Shown one piece after another: positions 44,226-53,199 of a stretch of 64,000 nucleotides of DNA. A program made the translations under genes and the position numbers. The stretch lies in the NCBI GenBank assembly GCA_937896235.1, contig CALBMX010000030.1, positions 1-64,000 on the forward strand. Reading direction: 5' to 3'. Under the pieces are notes generated by a model. It saw only the letters and a list, made by a program, of their open reading frames with translations. It was not told the DNA's origin and ran no database searches. Every line of letters starts with the position of its first letter. The stretch's first letter is position 1. This DNA is from an uncultured bacterium (GTDB taxonomy: Bacteria; Planctomycetota; UBA1135; GCA-002686595).

Positions 44226-45419
44226 TTAGAGTCCCATTTGCAAAGCCATCACGGTGTAGGCCGTACTGGCGACACGCAGATATCCGGATCCGAGGAAATC
44301 CGTCAAGCTGCCGTCCTTGCGCTGGGTTTTCACAAGGTGCGGTCGAAGCTTCGCATGGTAGGCCTCGCGCTCAGCCTCGGGGAGGAGCTCAATCACCTGA
44401 GCCGCGTAATAATGGCCGAAGTGATAGAAGTAGGCAGCATTTTGGTAATAGGCCTCGTGAGGAACCGGTCGCATAAAGGCGGCGTCGAGAAACTTGTGCT
44501 CGCGTAAAAATGAATCGACCCCGGTGCGCAAGACCTCAACGGTAACTCGCTCATCACCACAGAGGTGACGAGCCCAGTTGCAGACTTGAATCCGTCCCAG
44601 GCTCCCCTTGATATCCGAGATGCTCTCCCCAGCGACGCGTGGAATCTCACTCAGTGAATATTCATAGGCGGAGTTGGGTAGGGCGCAGCGCTGCACGTAA
44701 GTCAATGCGCGCTCATAGGCTTTAATCCCATCGGGATCGGCGCTCCACCCCATCGCAATCGCCTTCTTGTACGCCGGTAAAACCATCCCCGTGCAGAAGC
44801 TGGTCCCCCACTTCGGACGCTGCGTGAACGGAGGGTTGTCGTAATATGCCCAGCCGCCGTGAAACGCCTGGTTTCGCTCGAGTAAGTCGATGTACTCCTT
44901 ACCGCGCTTGATGATGCGCTCTTGGGTATCCGGACTCTGAAAGCGCGGGTCGGCCTGCAGGTCGACAAGGGCAACTAGGTCGCACAGCATCGTCCAAACA
45001 TAGTCAACATCCCACCCTTCCCCACGCTTGGGAAGTCTAGTCGTCAAAAACCACTCCACTGCCTTGTCGAGGGCGACTCGACGCGCTGGAGTTTCTTCCA
45101 CAACGAGGAGAGCCTGGATGCCTAGACCTTGTGCAGCAACCTGCCAAGCGTAATAGGTCTCGACGCTAAACCCTGACTCCAAGCCAACCTCGATCGTAGG
45201 GCTAGCCCAACTTCCATCTTGGTTTTGAAACTCCTCAAGGAATTTGACCGCACGCCCAATTGCCAATTTAGCGCCTTCGGAGGTCATCGTTTCGGGTACG
45301 GTGCCCCGTTCGATCGAAACGGGAACCTCATCGCCTGCCCCCCCATTTTGTGCGACAGCACCTACGCAGAGGGCCGCACCAAAGAAGAGATGTGCGCTCG
45401 CAATCTTCCAGATAACCAC
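44226..45419 (-). CDS. Secreted alpha/alpha-toroid (squalene cyclase/prenyltransferase-repeat-like) protein
   Basis: 397 aa, GTG start at 45419 only 5 nt after the preceding stop. An N-terminal signal peptide ends near AVAQ. QW-like motifs recur: FQNQDGSWAS, HGGWAYYDN and QRKDGSLTDFL, on an all-alpha chain, as in the terpene-cyclase/prenyltransferase toroid fold. The DxDD acid motif of squalene-hopene cyclases is absent, and the protein is exported, so it is probably a binding or scaffold protein or an unusual enzyme. It heads toward eboA. Confidence 0.75.
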   Translation of the reverse strand: MVIWKIASAHLFFGAALCVGAVAQNGGAGDEVPVSIERGTVPETMTSEGAKLAIGRAVKFLEEFQNQDGSWASPTIEVGLESGFSVETYYAWQVAAQGLGIQALLVVEETPARRVALDKAVEWFLTTRLPKRGEGWDVDYVWTMLCDLVALVDLQADPRFQSPDTQERIIKRGKEYIDLLERNQAFHGGWAYYDNPPFTQRPKWGTSFCTGMVLPAYKKAIAMGWSADPDGIKAYERALTYVQRCALPNSAYEYSLSEIPRVAGESISDIKGSLGRIQVCNWARHLCGDERVTVEVLRTGVDSFLREHKFLDAAFMRPVPHEAYYQNAAYFYHFGHYYAAQVIELLPEAEREAYHAKLRPHLVKTQRKDGSLTDFLGSGYLRVASTAYTVMALQMGL

Positions 45420-45424
45420 GGCGC

Positions 45425-46204
45425 TTAGTTAGCCTCTTCCGCGGACTCGTCGATTTTCTTTTGAACAAGACGAATCTTATCCTGGGCGCGCATCAACTTA
45501 GCTTCGCCTTCGGCGTTGGCCGTCTCAAGCGCACTTATCTTCAGGCGTAGGCTCCGGACGGCCTCCTCCACCTTGTGTTGAAAGCTTTGAACCTTTCGGG
45601 CCTCCTCGAAGTCCCGCTGATCAGCTGCACGTTTTTCAGCGAGGTCGAGGGACCGCTCGCTTTGCTCGACTGAGCGCTTGCCACGAGAGATCACAAGCTC
45701 CTTGGTGCTCATCGCAAACTCCTCGTCTTTGTACATATCGAGAAGCTGTTGAAGTTCGGCTCGGGAATCGTCCAAACGACCGCGGGTCCGATCCAAGCTG
45801 AGCTCCGCTTCAGCCGCGGACAGCTTTATGTCCACTTCGACAAAGTGAGCGAGCTCGCTCTGCGCAAGTTCAAGCTCGTGCTCGGCAAGTGCAATCCCAT
45901 GATCCGCACTTTCGATCGAGCGAGCCACGGCCCCCTCCGCTTCGCGCATGTCCATTTGCGCCAATGCAAACTCAATCCGAAGGCCCGCCATGTCGACCTT
46001 CTTCTTGTCCTTCTTCGGGGCAGAGGCTGCACTGTCGCTCGCGGAGGCATCAGCCTGCGGACTTCCGGCGTCCTCCTGGGCTGTGGCTGCGGCCTCCAGC
46101 GCATAGCCCTCGTTCTTATCAAGCTCTCCTTTGTCGACAGCAATGACGCAGGATGAGAGGTAGATGGAGGCTAGAAAAACGCCGGCTTGGAGAGAGGGCT
46201 TCAT
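45425..46204 (-). CDS. Coiled-coil lipoprotein
   Basis: 259 aa from ATG 46204, where the lipoprotein signal begins (lipobox LSSC). A low-complexity Ala/Asp/Ser region (about 35-65) is followed by about 170 residues of heptad-rich charged helix, KKDKKKVDMAGLRIEFALAQ onward, a long coiled coil without HlyD-type lipoyl motifs. Likely a periplasm-spanning or scaffolding lipoprotein. First gene of a four-gene operon with the toroid protein, eboA and eboB. Confidence 0.78.
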   Translation of the reverse strand: MKPSLQAGVFLASIYLSSCVIAVDKGELDKNEGYALEAAATAQEDAGSPQADASASDSAASAPKKDKKKVDMAGLRIEFALAQMDMREAEGAVARSIESADHGIALAEHELELAQSELAHFVEVDIKLSAAEAELSLDRTRGRLDDSRAELQQLLDMYKDEEFAMSTKELVISRGKRSVEQSERSLDLAEKRAADQRDFEEARKVQSFQHKVEEAVRSLRLKISALETANAEGEAKLMRAQDKIRLVQKKIDESAEEAN

Positions 46205-46436
46205 GAGATTCGGGGGCAATCAGAGGAGAACAAGGGAATACGTGAGAGTTTCGCGCGCGGGAACCCAAGGTCGGGGTTACGGACGGCTACGCCATGGGAT
46301 ATCCTGCCGCCCCGTGGGCACTAGGAGCAAGGGCTCCTTATCTTTCGTGACGAGATTTCTGTGGGTTGAACCATAATCAAACTCCGCGCGTTCCTGCTGC
46401 ACGACCTCAAACCGGCCTTCCACCATCGACTTCGCC

Positions 46437-48062
46437 ATGACTCACGGCAACTTTCGCGTCCCAACTCCCGTCAACGAACCCGTTCTCGGCTATGCCCCGG
46501 GGTCACCCGAACGCGCTTCGATCGAGGTCGAACTCAAGCGCCAGTCAAGTCTCGAACTTGATGTGCCGCTTTGGATCGGCGGCAAGGAGATTCGCACGGG
46601 CGACACCAGGAAAATGGTCATGCCCCACGACCACGGTCACACCACCGGCCACTACCACCTGGCGGGTGAAAAGGAAGTCGCCTCGGCCATGGACGCCTGT
46701 GAGGGCGCGGCCCGCGCTTGGGAGGAGATGCCTTGGAATGAGCGCTGTGCGATCTTCCTAAAGGCTGCAGACTTGCTGCAAGGCCCCTTCCGCGACCGCG
46801 TGATCGCCTCGACGATGCTGGGCCAGTCAAAGACCGTTCACCAGGCCGAGATCGATGCCGCTTGTGAGTTGATCGACTTCTTCCGATTTAACTGCAGCTT
46901 CGCCGAGCAGATCTACAACGAGCAGCCCCAGTCGTCCCCCGGTATGTGGAACCGACTTGAGCACCGTCCGCTCGAAGGCCACGTCTTCGCACTGGCCCCG
47001 TTCAACTTCTCCTCCATTGCAGCCAACCTGCCATGCGCGCCTGTGCTCATGGGCAATACAGCGATCTGGAAGCCGTCTAAGACGTCGGTACTTTCCAACT
47101 GGTATTTAGTTGAGCTCTTGCAAGAGGCGGGAGTCCCAGCAGGCGTCATCAACTTCCTACCGGGGCCCGCTGCTCAACTCGCCGGACAGGTCATTACTGA
47201 TCGCCGCTTTGCGGGCATTCACTTCACGGGATCGACGCGAGTCTTTAACGGTATCTGGAAGTTGGTCGGCGAGAGCATGGCCGGCTATCGGAGCTACCCG
47301 CGTATCGTCGGCGAAACAGGAGGCAAGGACTTCATTATTGCACACCCGACTACGGATCCCCGCGTGCTGGCAATCGCCATGCTACGAGGCGCTTTCGAGT
47401 ACCAAGGCCAGAAGTGCTCTGCCGCATCGCGCGCCTATGTTCCGAAGAGCCTTTGGAGCGCTGTCAAAGAGGTGCTCGCGGAAGAGCTAGCTCAAGTCAA
47501 GATGGGCGACGTTTGCGACTTCACGAACTTCATGGGCGCCCTTATCGACCAGGCAGCGTTTGACACCAACAAGGGTGCGATCGACCGTGCAAAGGCCTCC
47601 AAAGATGCCGAAGTCGTATTTGGTGGCACATGTGATGACTCCAAAGGCTGGTTCATCGAACCTACCATCATCGAGGCCAAGACCCCTAAATACGAAACGA
47701 TGGAGTCCGAACTCTTTGGTCCCGTCCTCACCGTTTATGTCTATGAAGACGACAAGTGGGAAGAGACCTTAGCGCTTGTAGATAGCACCTCTCCCTATGC
47801 ACTGACTGGTGCGATTTTCTCCCAAGATCGCGCGGCTGTTCACCAGGCGACCAATGCGCTTCGTTTTGCTGCGGGTAACTTCTACATCAATGACAAGCCC
47901 ACGGGTGCTGTTGTTGGCCAGCAGCCCTTCGGTGGCGCGCGCTCCTCGGGCACCAATGACAAGGCTGGTTCCATCTTGAACCTCTTGCGCTGGGTGAGTC
48001 CGCGCACGATCAAGGAGACGTTTGTACCAGCAACAGATTGGCGCTATCCCTTCCTTGGCTAG
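46437..48062 (+). CDS. pruA: L-glutamate gamma-semialdehyde (1-pyrroline-5-carboxylate) dehydrogenase
   Basis: 541 aa, the stand-alone ALDH4-type length. Catalytic C327 lies in YQGQKCSAASR and general base E293 in RIVGETGGKDF. HFTGSTRVFNGIW and AAGNFYINDKPTGAVVGQQPFGG are typical of P5C dehydrogenases. It oxidises the proline/ornithine degradation intermediate to glutamate with NAD+. No proline dehydrogenase gene is adjacent. It ends in a strong hairpin terminator. The upstream 230 nt is the divergent promoter region with no clear boxes. Confidence 0.95.
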   Translation: MTHGNFRVPTPVNEPVLGYAPGSPERASIEVELKRQSSLELDVPLWIGGKEIRTGDTRKMVMPHDHGHTTGHYHLAGEKEVASAMDACEGAARAWEEMPWNERCAIFLKAADLLQGPFRDRVIASTMLGQSKTVHQAEIDAACELIDFFRFNCSFAEQIYNEQPQSSPGMWNRLEHRPLEGHVFALAPFNFSSIAANLPCAPVLMGNTAIWKPSKTSVLSNWYLVELLQEAGVPAGVINFLPGPAAQLAGQVITDRRFAGIHFTGSTRVFNGIWKLVGESMAGYRSYPRIVGETGGKDFIIAHPTTDPRVLAIAMLRGAFEYQGQKCSAASRAYVPKSLWSAVKEVLAEELAQVKMGDVCDFTNFMGALIDQAAFDTNKGAIDRAKASKDAEVVFGGTCDDSKGWFIEPTIIEAKTPKYETMESELFGPVLTVYVYEDDKWEETLALVDSTSPYALTGAIFSQDRAAVHQATNALRFAAGNFYINDKPTGAVVGQQPFGGARSSGTNDKAGSILNLLRWVSPRTIKETFVPATDWRYPFLG

Positions 48063-48094
48063 GCGTTTGAATCACCTAGAGTAGAGGTTCCGCA

Positions 48095-48131
48095 AAAGAG
48101 GGGCTTGGCACTTTCTGCCAAGCCCCTCTTT
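48095..48131 (+). terminator. Intrinsic terminator of pruA
   Basis: A 16-bp perfect stem (AAAGAGGGGCTTGGCA/TGCCAAGCCCCTCTTT) with a 5-nt loop lies 32 nt past the pruA stop; the 3' arm ends in TTT. Strong terminator. Confidence 0.9.
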
Positions 48132-48132
48132 C

Positions 48133-48276
48133 GATTTGAACTGAGCGCCCTCGAGCAGAATCGAACGATCTGCCCCCGCAGAATCAAACTGCCCGTCCCT
48201 TGTCGAGTCGAGTTACCCGTACAGCGCCGGGTCGAACTGAGCACCTCGCATTGGGTCGAGCTGAGCACCCCGCCGT
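48133..48276. repeat. Degenerate 24-bp tandem repeat, about six copies
   Basis: Anchors of the form G-purine-purine-TCGAACTG recur at 48133, 48158, 48181, 48205, 48229 and 48253, at intervals of 25, 23, 24, 24 and 24. Downstream of the anchor the unit reads roughly AGCACCCCGC. The last two copies are nearly identical over 17 nt, and the others are diverged. No spacers, so not CRISPR. Confidence 0.65.
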
Positions 48277-48420
48277 GTTGGGGAGTGAGCGAGCGTTTCC
48301 CGCTCGTGAATGCCCGCTTTTTGTTGATCTCGGCGAGCTCCGCGCATCTGTCACCGGACTCAACCTCTCGGATTGCACGGGCCTCACAATTTCGGGGAGC
48401 GCTGGGTTTCGCGCGCCCCC

Positions 48421-48462
48421 AAAAACTCGACGCGACTCGGCCCTCGTTGTCCGAGTTCGAGT
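48421..48462 (-). terminator. Nested hairpin, possible terminator of the cyclotransferase-like gene
   Basis: On the minus strand, ACTCGA and ACTCGG pair with CCGAGT and TCGAGT (4-nt interior bulge, 10-nt loop), followed by TTTT. It lies about 130 nt past the stop at 48595. Confidence 0.5.
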
Positions 48463-48594
48463 CCCCGGGGCACGACGAACAATTCGAGTGATCGCTAACC
48501 GGGGAGGTCGAATTGTCCTGGGGAAGGCCGCCCCTCCATGACGACGTCAACCACTTGTGGCAATGAGGGTCGCCCCTAAAGAGAGAAAGCCCCC

Positions 48595-48999
48595 TTAGCT
48601 GACCTTGACCTTCTTCCGCCAATCCCCTGAGGGGATACGTGGATAGAAGGCGGCCTGGTGTGCGGTTAGCAGATAAACATCAACTAGGCTCCCGTCAGCG
48701 AGCTCAACCGGAGTACGCCGATAGAAACGCGGGTGATCTTCGATTTCATCCAAGATCTCCAGGATGGAGTGATCGACAGCGTAGACCTCGCCAAAAATAC
48801 TGAAGCCCTCAGAATCGCTGTCCGCTGGAATCATCGCAGGGAAATCGCCAAGGTCTACCAACTCAAAATCGGAGGTGGTTTGGCCGGTACATATGAATCG
48901 CGAACCAAAAAGCAGGCTGTGATTACGCTGGCCACTTAGCAAAGTGCCGTAAACAAAAACGAGGGTCTCGCGGACCGAATCAAACTGAGTCTCGGACAT
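48595..48999 (-). CDS. Gamma-glutamylcyclotransferase-like (AIG2/GGCT fold) protein
   Basis: 134 aa. The family's FVYGTLLSGQRNHSLL binding loop opens the fold, FPAMIP and GEVYAVD follow, and ILDEIEDHPRFYRR supplies the catalytic Glu. Members release 5-oxoproline from gamma-glutamyl amines or split related amide bonds. Monocistronic, on the minus strand between two intergenic regions. Confidence 0.88.
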   Translation of the reverse strand: MSETQFDSVRETLVFVYGTLLSGQRNHSLLFGSRFICTGQTTSDFELVDLGDFPAMIPADSDSEGFSIFGEVYAVDHSILEILDEIEDHPRFYRRTPVELADGSLVDVYLLTAHQAAFYPRIPSGDWRKKVKVS

Positions 49000-49170
49000 G
49001 TCGAACTCCGGAGGCTGAAACGACTATGGGGGGTTACCGGCGACTTTGGGGACTCCTAAATCACAAGCTCTAGATGAGAAACAGGGGACGGCCCTGCTCT
49101 CCTCCTCATCTATCGTTCTACGCTAGGTGGCAAGCTGAAATCCCGCTTGGAGAAATTGCGAATTCCTTGT

Positions 49171-49210
49171 GAAAAACCCCTCAAGCCCGCCCAATACGGC
49201 CTTGAGGGGT
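49171..49210 (-). terminator. Intrinsic terminator of the OPA transporter gene
   Basis: On the minus strand, a 10-bp stem (ACCCCTCAAG/CTTGAGGGGT) is followed by TTTTTCAC, 34 nt past the transporter stop. Standard Rho-independent terminator. Confidence 0.87.
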
Positions 49211-49244
49211 CACGGACTGTCCTCGGAAGGTCAGCGAGGGGGTT

Positions 49245-50717
49245 CTAAGCGGCCTTGCGCTGCGCCGAGGCGTTCCAAAGGCGAATCGCAAGAAACAGCC
49301 CGATTGCAGCCATGGGGACCATGGCTACCGGCCAGGCGAGCCAGTTGTCCGGATCGGCGGTGTGGTCGATGAGCACCTTGGTCACAGGGTCCATCTCGAC
49401 CTTGGGGAGAATCAACCCATAGGTAACGGCCATCAGTCCTGTTCCGAGGTAGACGAAACCGTCAATGATCCCAACGGCAACCCCCACGTTCTTGGATCCA
49501 CCAAAGTCCATGCTGGCCGTTCCCGAGAGCATTCCGTGAACGCCAATCACCGCCATGGACATAAAGATAACAACGAACCCTACGAGTCCGGCTTGGTAGC
49601 CGAAGCACAGGTAGATCGCACCCACAAGCAAGACGGCATAGAGAACCGCGGCGACAGGTCCCCTACGACTCTTGAATAAGTGGTCCGAGATCGTCCCCGC
49701 AAAGACTCCCCCAAGGATACCCGCACAACAGAGCAACATTCCCCAGTGCTCCGAGACGAAGCCGCTCTTCAATTCAAGGACGGCGTTGGTCTGCTTGGCG
49801 AAACTCGGGTACCACTGCATGATCGCTTGACGGAGGAACCCAGAGCAAAACTCGACACCAGCAATCGTCAAAATGACCGGATTGCGAAGCATCATTGAGA
49901 ACACCTCTTTCGCTGTTTTTGACTCGCCAACATCACCGGAGGAGGCGTCATCTAAATCGAAGTCCCTTAGCCCCGCTTCGGCAGGTGAGTTGCGCACTTG
50001 GACAAAGTCGATAATCCAGAATCCGGCCAAGATGATCGCGGGCACGAAGAACACCCACGTCAGCCCGAGGGATTCGGAGTCGCGAATCATGGCGCCGATA
50101 TCAAAGGCGAAATAGACTCCAAGTGAGATCAGGATGCCGAAGATCGCACCAAAGACTCCTCGTTCACGAATGTGGAACCACGAGGCGTTAACCTTGACGA
50201 TTGCGACAGCACCAAAACTCTGAAAGTACATATTCATGGCGTAAAGGACGGAAAAGACGAGGACGAAGTTTTTAGCTACCGACTCGTATCCCCATCCATG
50301 GTGGATCAACGTCCACGTTGCCAATCCCATCAAGACGTTGGCGATTGCAGCGCCACCAGCTCCCATCAGAATCGCGAATTTACCCCCTAATCGATCCGTC
50401 AAAGGACCGTTGATCAAGAAGGAAACCCCGTACACCACGGTGCCTACCCCAAAGATATATCCGAAGTCGGCGTTGCCCATCATGGGCAGTCCGTCCGGAT
50501 CGAGAATGTCCCCAAACTTCCCCTTGCTGACGGTCAGGTTGTAACGCCCCATGTAAAGGAACGCATAGGTAAGCCCCAGGGGCAGCCAGTTCATGACACG
50601 TCGAATTCTAAATTTAGGGGTGTGCTTATGTTCCCCTAGGTCCACCCTCGGCAATCTTGAGATCACCAACGTGACAACCACCAAGAGGATCAAGATAGGC
50701 AAGAACTTCTCAAACAT
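49245..50717 (-). CDS. MFS transporter, organophosphate:phosphate antiporter (GlpT/UhpT) type
   Basis: 490 aa from ATG 50717, chosen because MFEKFLPILILLVVV begins the first hydrophobic segment and AAGGAAG lies upstream; the frame is open to 50831. About 12 helices. WLPLGLTYAFLYMGRYNLTVSKG matches the start of the GlpT/UhpT family, with the characteristic YxxRYN, and NGPLTDRLGGK is the MFS A-motif. The family exchanges phosphorylated sugars or glycerol-3-phosphate for phosphate. The substrate is undetermined. It follows a HAD phosphatase gene, suggesting organophosphate handling. Confidence 0.88.
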   Translation of the reverse strand: MFEKFLPILILLVVVTLVISRLPRVDLGEHKHTPKFRIRRVMNWLPLGLTYAFLYMGRYNLTVSKGKFGDILDPDGLPMMGNADFGYIFGVGTVVYGVSFLINGPLTDRLGGKFAILMGAGGAAIANVLMGLATWTLIHHGWGYESVAKNFVLVFSVLYAMNMYFQSFGAVAIVKVNASWFHIRERGVFGAIFGILISLGVYFAFDIGAMIRDSESLGLTWVFFVPAIILAGFWIIDFVQVRNSPAEAGLRDFDLDDASSGDVGESKTAKEVFSMMLRNPVILTIAGVEFCSGFLRQAIMQWYPSFAKQTNAVLELKSGFVSEHWGMLLCCAGILGGVFAGTISDHLFKSRRGPVAAVLYAVLLVGAIYLCFGYQAGLVGFVVIFMSMAVIGVHGMLSGTASMDFGGSKNVGVAVGIIDGFVYLGTGLMAVTYGLILPKVEMDPVTKVLIDHTADPDNWLAWPVAMVPMAAIGLFLAIRLWNASAQRKAA

Positions 50718-50814
50718 CGTGGGGGGAACTTCCTTACCGAGAGGAAGGTCTTCAACAAAAAAAGCAAGAGCTGGGTGCATGAGAAGTGGGGCTACAAAAG
50801 TGTAGGGGGGGGGC

Positions 50815-51765
50815 CTAGGTGCGAGACTCACACAGATCGCAGAGATCGGTGAGGCTCGAGATCAAGTGGTCGATCGCGCCATCTGCGCTCGTACTCGCAA
50901 TCCAAGCTGGCGTGTAGTCGTGACGGCGTAGAACGAGCTCGCGCGGAGCCCATGGAACACCTGCAGACCGAAGCGCAAAGGGCAGCGCCAAGTCCAAGCT
51001 AAATACATCACCGATTACGAAGTCGGCATTTTCGATCTCGAGCACTTCGCGATATTTGGGGCGATCGATCGAGATGTTGCGTCCCCCCACTTTGATGCTC
51101 GCGTCGCCGTCGCCAAGCAGAAATTTGGCAGCAGAGCCGCGCACCCGAAAGCAAGGCTCGCCGTTGTGCGGGGAGGAGTCGTGAACCGAGCGCGCAGGGA
51201 TCCCCGCCGCACTTAGCCAGCCAAGGATTTTCTCTTCACCCGAGTTCGACACGACCACAACGTCGGCACCCATAGCGAGGAAGCGGTCGGCGATCAACTT
51301 GGCGCCGGGAACAAGCGCCGGTGGATGATCGCGTTGGAAGGCTGCGGTTGCTTGCAGGAAGCAGTGGTCGGAGAAGGTCGAGGCATTGGCAAAGCCCGCC
51401 TCCCGAATGACTTGGGCGTAGTCCACAGCCCGGGGGACCATGGCGCCGTCAACAGAGCCTAGGGAGCAACCCAAAAGCGGTAGTGCGCCACTAGCAAGTC
51501 CATCGAGGACTCCGGCCATCGAGTTGCCCAAGCAAAAGGGATCCTCGTCGACATAGGCGGTGATTCGTCCATCGGGAGCCCAGCCGTGATCGGTTGGAGT
51601 CCCCATTGCGATTTTTCCAAAAATGGCAAAATCGGCCGCGACGACATCGAGCTCGACACCGCTCATGCGAGCCGTCTCGGTAATCATAAGCGCCTGAACA
51701 CCCTCGGCTTCCTCGCCGGGATTTGTCCAGACGCCGTCAAAATCAGACAGGATCTTAATGGTCAT
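50815..51765 (-). CDS. HAD-superfamily hydrolase
   Basis: 316 aa. Motif I is LSDFDGVWTNP (nucleophile Asp, DxDG), VVVVSNSGEEKI is motif II-like and DFVIGDVFSLDLALPF a motif IV-like segment. A large cap lies between. Likely a small-molecule phosphatase. It is 97 nt upstream of the OPA-type transporter on the same strand and divergent from nadA (102 nt intergenic). Substrate unknown. Confidence 0.82.
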   Translation of the reverse strand: MTIKILSDFDGVWTNPGEEAEGVQALMITETARMSGVELDVVAADFAIFGKIAMGTPTDHGWAPDGRITAYVDEDPFCLGNSMAGVLDGLASGALPLLGCSLGSVDGAMVPRAVDYAQVIREAGFANASTFSDHCFLQATAAFQRDHPPALVPGAKLIADRFLAMGADVVVVSNSGEEKILGWLSAAGIPARSVHDSSPHNGEPCFRVRGSAAKFLLGDGDASIKVGGRNISIDRPKYREVLEIENADFVIGDVFSLDLALPFALRSAGVPWAPRELVLRRHDYTPAWIASTSADGAIDHLISSLTDLCDLCESRT

Positions 51766-51867
51766 GGTTATCTACTTGGGTCCAAAGTTTACGCTATCGT
51801 GTGCTCAGTTTCTCGAACCTTCAACTTCCAAAAGTACCCCAAAGTTTTCAAGCGGCGCCATCCGGAC

Positions 51868-53199
51868 ATGTCCTCCCCTCAATTCAGTACAGGCCTTCTG
51901 CTGCGACCCGACCTCCCCATGTGCCAAACCGAGTTCCCGCTCGATTGGTATCAGGAGGAATTCAAACCCTATGCAGAGGAGTTCCAAGCGCTGCCCGACC
52001 GCTTGCCCGGGACCGTATTCAAATGGCTCGATAGCTACGTCACGCCCGCGTTAGACCACTTTGGAGACTCGCTGCTGTTACTCGCTCACTTCTACATGGG
52101 CGGCGAGATCGTCAAGCTCGTCGAGCGCTACGGCGGAAGCGTGAGCGACAGCTACGCGCTCTCCTTGAAGGCTCGCGAGGCACCCGAGAAAAAGGTCATC
52201 GTCGAGTCGGCTGTCCACTTTATGGCCGAGTCCATCGCGCTCCTTGCTCACGATGACCAGGACGTTTGGATAACCAATCCAAAAGCCGGCTGCACGATGG
52301 AGATGCTCGCAAAGGATTACATGGTCCTGCCCGTATTCGATCAGCTCGAAGAGCGCTTCGGCGACGACTTGTTGGTCATCTCTTATATGAATACCAGTGG
52401 GCGAATCAAGGCGATCGCCGGTCGAACCGGGGGTGCGGTCTGCACGAGTTCAAATGCTCACCTTGTCGTCAAGTGGGCGCGTAAGAAAGGGAAGAAGATC
52501 CTGTTTGTACCAGACCAACACCTAGGTCGCAACACAGCTGCGAAACTGGGCATGGACCTCAACAAGCTCCACCTATTACCAGATCCGCAATCGGGTGCTA
52601 TTCACCTAGACAGCCGTGAAATGGATCGAATCGCCGATTCCGAGATGATCCTTTGGGGTAGCTCATGTGGCGTGCATACGATCTTTTCCGGCGACATGGT
52701 TCGGTGGTGGCAAGAGCGCGGATGGACCACACTCATTCACCCAGAGTCCCCATTGGATGCTGTCACGGCAGCTGATGGCGCAGGCTCGACGGACTTTCTT
52801 TGGAAGGCTGTTCAGAACGCGAAGCCAGGTTCAAAACTCGCTATAGGTACCGAAGGTCACTTCGTGCGCAACGCCGCCGAGCTCGGCAAGCAAAACAACG
52901 TCGAAGTCGTCCACATCGCCGACCTGCCCCATGACGCCGTTGACTCGAAAGGGAAGCCTTTCGCGTCCGCCGGGTGTGGGTGCGCAACGATGAGTCGAAA
53001 CGACCCCCCCCATCTTGCTGGGATTCTCGATCTCCTCCGAAAAGGAGAGGCCCCTGAAATCAACAAGGTCTATGCGGGTGATAGTATCGACGAAATCACG
53101 ATGCGACGCGAGCGACTAGCGGCTAGCGAACGTGAAGAGCTGATTCAATATGCGCGCCTGAGCATGGAGCGCATGATTGAGATCGTGAACGCTGGTTAG
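51868..53199 (+). CDS. nadA: Quinolinate synthase NadA
   Basis: 443 aa from ATG 51868, since the extension upstream is non-homologous. Longer than the ~350 aa of E. coli NadA. Expected [4Fe-4S] ligands: C142 (NPKAGCTM), C267 (WGSSCGVH) and C370 or C372 (SAGCGCATM). FVPDQHLGRNT and HPESPLDAV and GTEGHFV are active-site segments. It condenses iminoaspartate with DHAP to quinolinate for de novo NAD synthesis. nadB and nadC are absent here. Its stop overlaps that of a convergent gene. Confidence 0.96.
   Translation: MSSPQFSTGLLLRPDLPMCQTEFPLDWYQEEFKPYAEEFQALPDRLPGTVFKWLDSYVTPALDHFGDSLLLLAHFYMGGEIVKLVERYGGSVSDSYALSLKAREAPEKKVIVESAVHFMAESIALLAHDDQDVWITNPKAGCTMEMLAKDYMVLPVFDQLEERFGDDLLVISYMNTSGRIKAIAGRTGGAVCTSSNAHLVVKWARKKGKKILFVPDQHLGRNTAAKLGMDLNKLHLLPDPQSGAIHLDSREMDRIADSEMILWGSSCGVHTIFSGDMVRWWQERGWTTLIHPESPLDAVTAADGAGSTDFLWKAVQNAKPGSKLAIGTEGHFVRNAAELGKQNNVEVVHIADLPHDAVDSKGKPFASAGCGCATMSRNDPPHLAGILDLLRKGEAPEINKVYAGDSIDEITMRRERLAASEREELIQYARLSMERMIEIVNAG

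Larger units (their letters stand above)
48063..48594. other. Intergenic tract with terminator, tandem repeats and hairpin
   Basis: 532 nt without a convincing gene. It contains the pruA terminator, about six degenerate copies of a 24-bp unit (48133-48276), a nested hairpin facing the minus strand (48421-48462), and a remainder with no assigned content. Open frames on both strands exist but are explained by GC-rich composition and the repeat. Confidence 0.6.

Noticed and set aside
48133..48276. CRISPR array
   Set aside because: Units are contiguous, 24 nt and diverged, with no unique spacers and no cas genes in the window.
48440..48475. tRNA T-arm-like GAGTTCGAGTCCCC
   Set aside because: The flanking bases do not form a 5-bp stem, and no acceptor, D or anticodon arm is found.
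48105..48491. 128-aa plus-strand open frame over the repeats
   Set aside because: Begins inside the pruA terminator and owes its length to the repeat composition.
48059..48622. 187-aa minus-strand open frame in the repeat tract
   Set aside because: It includes the pruA terminator hairpin in its final codons and is low complexity where the 24-bp repeats run. No family and no start signal.
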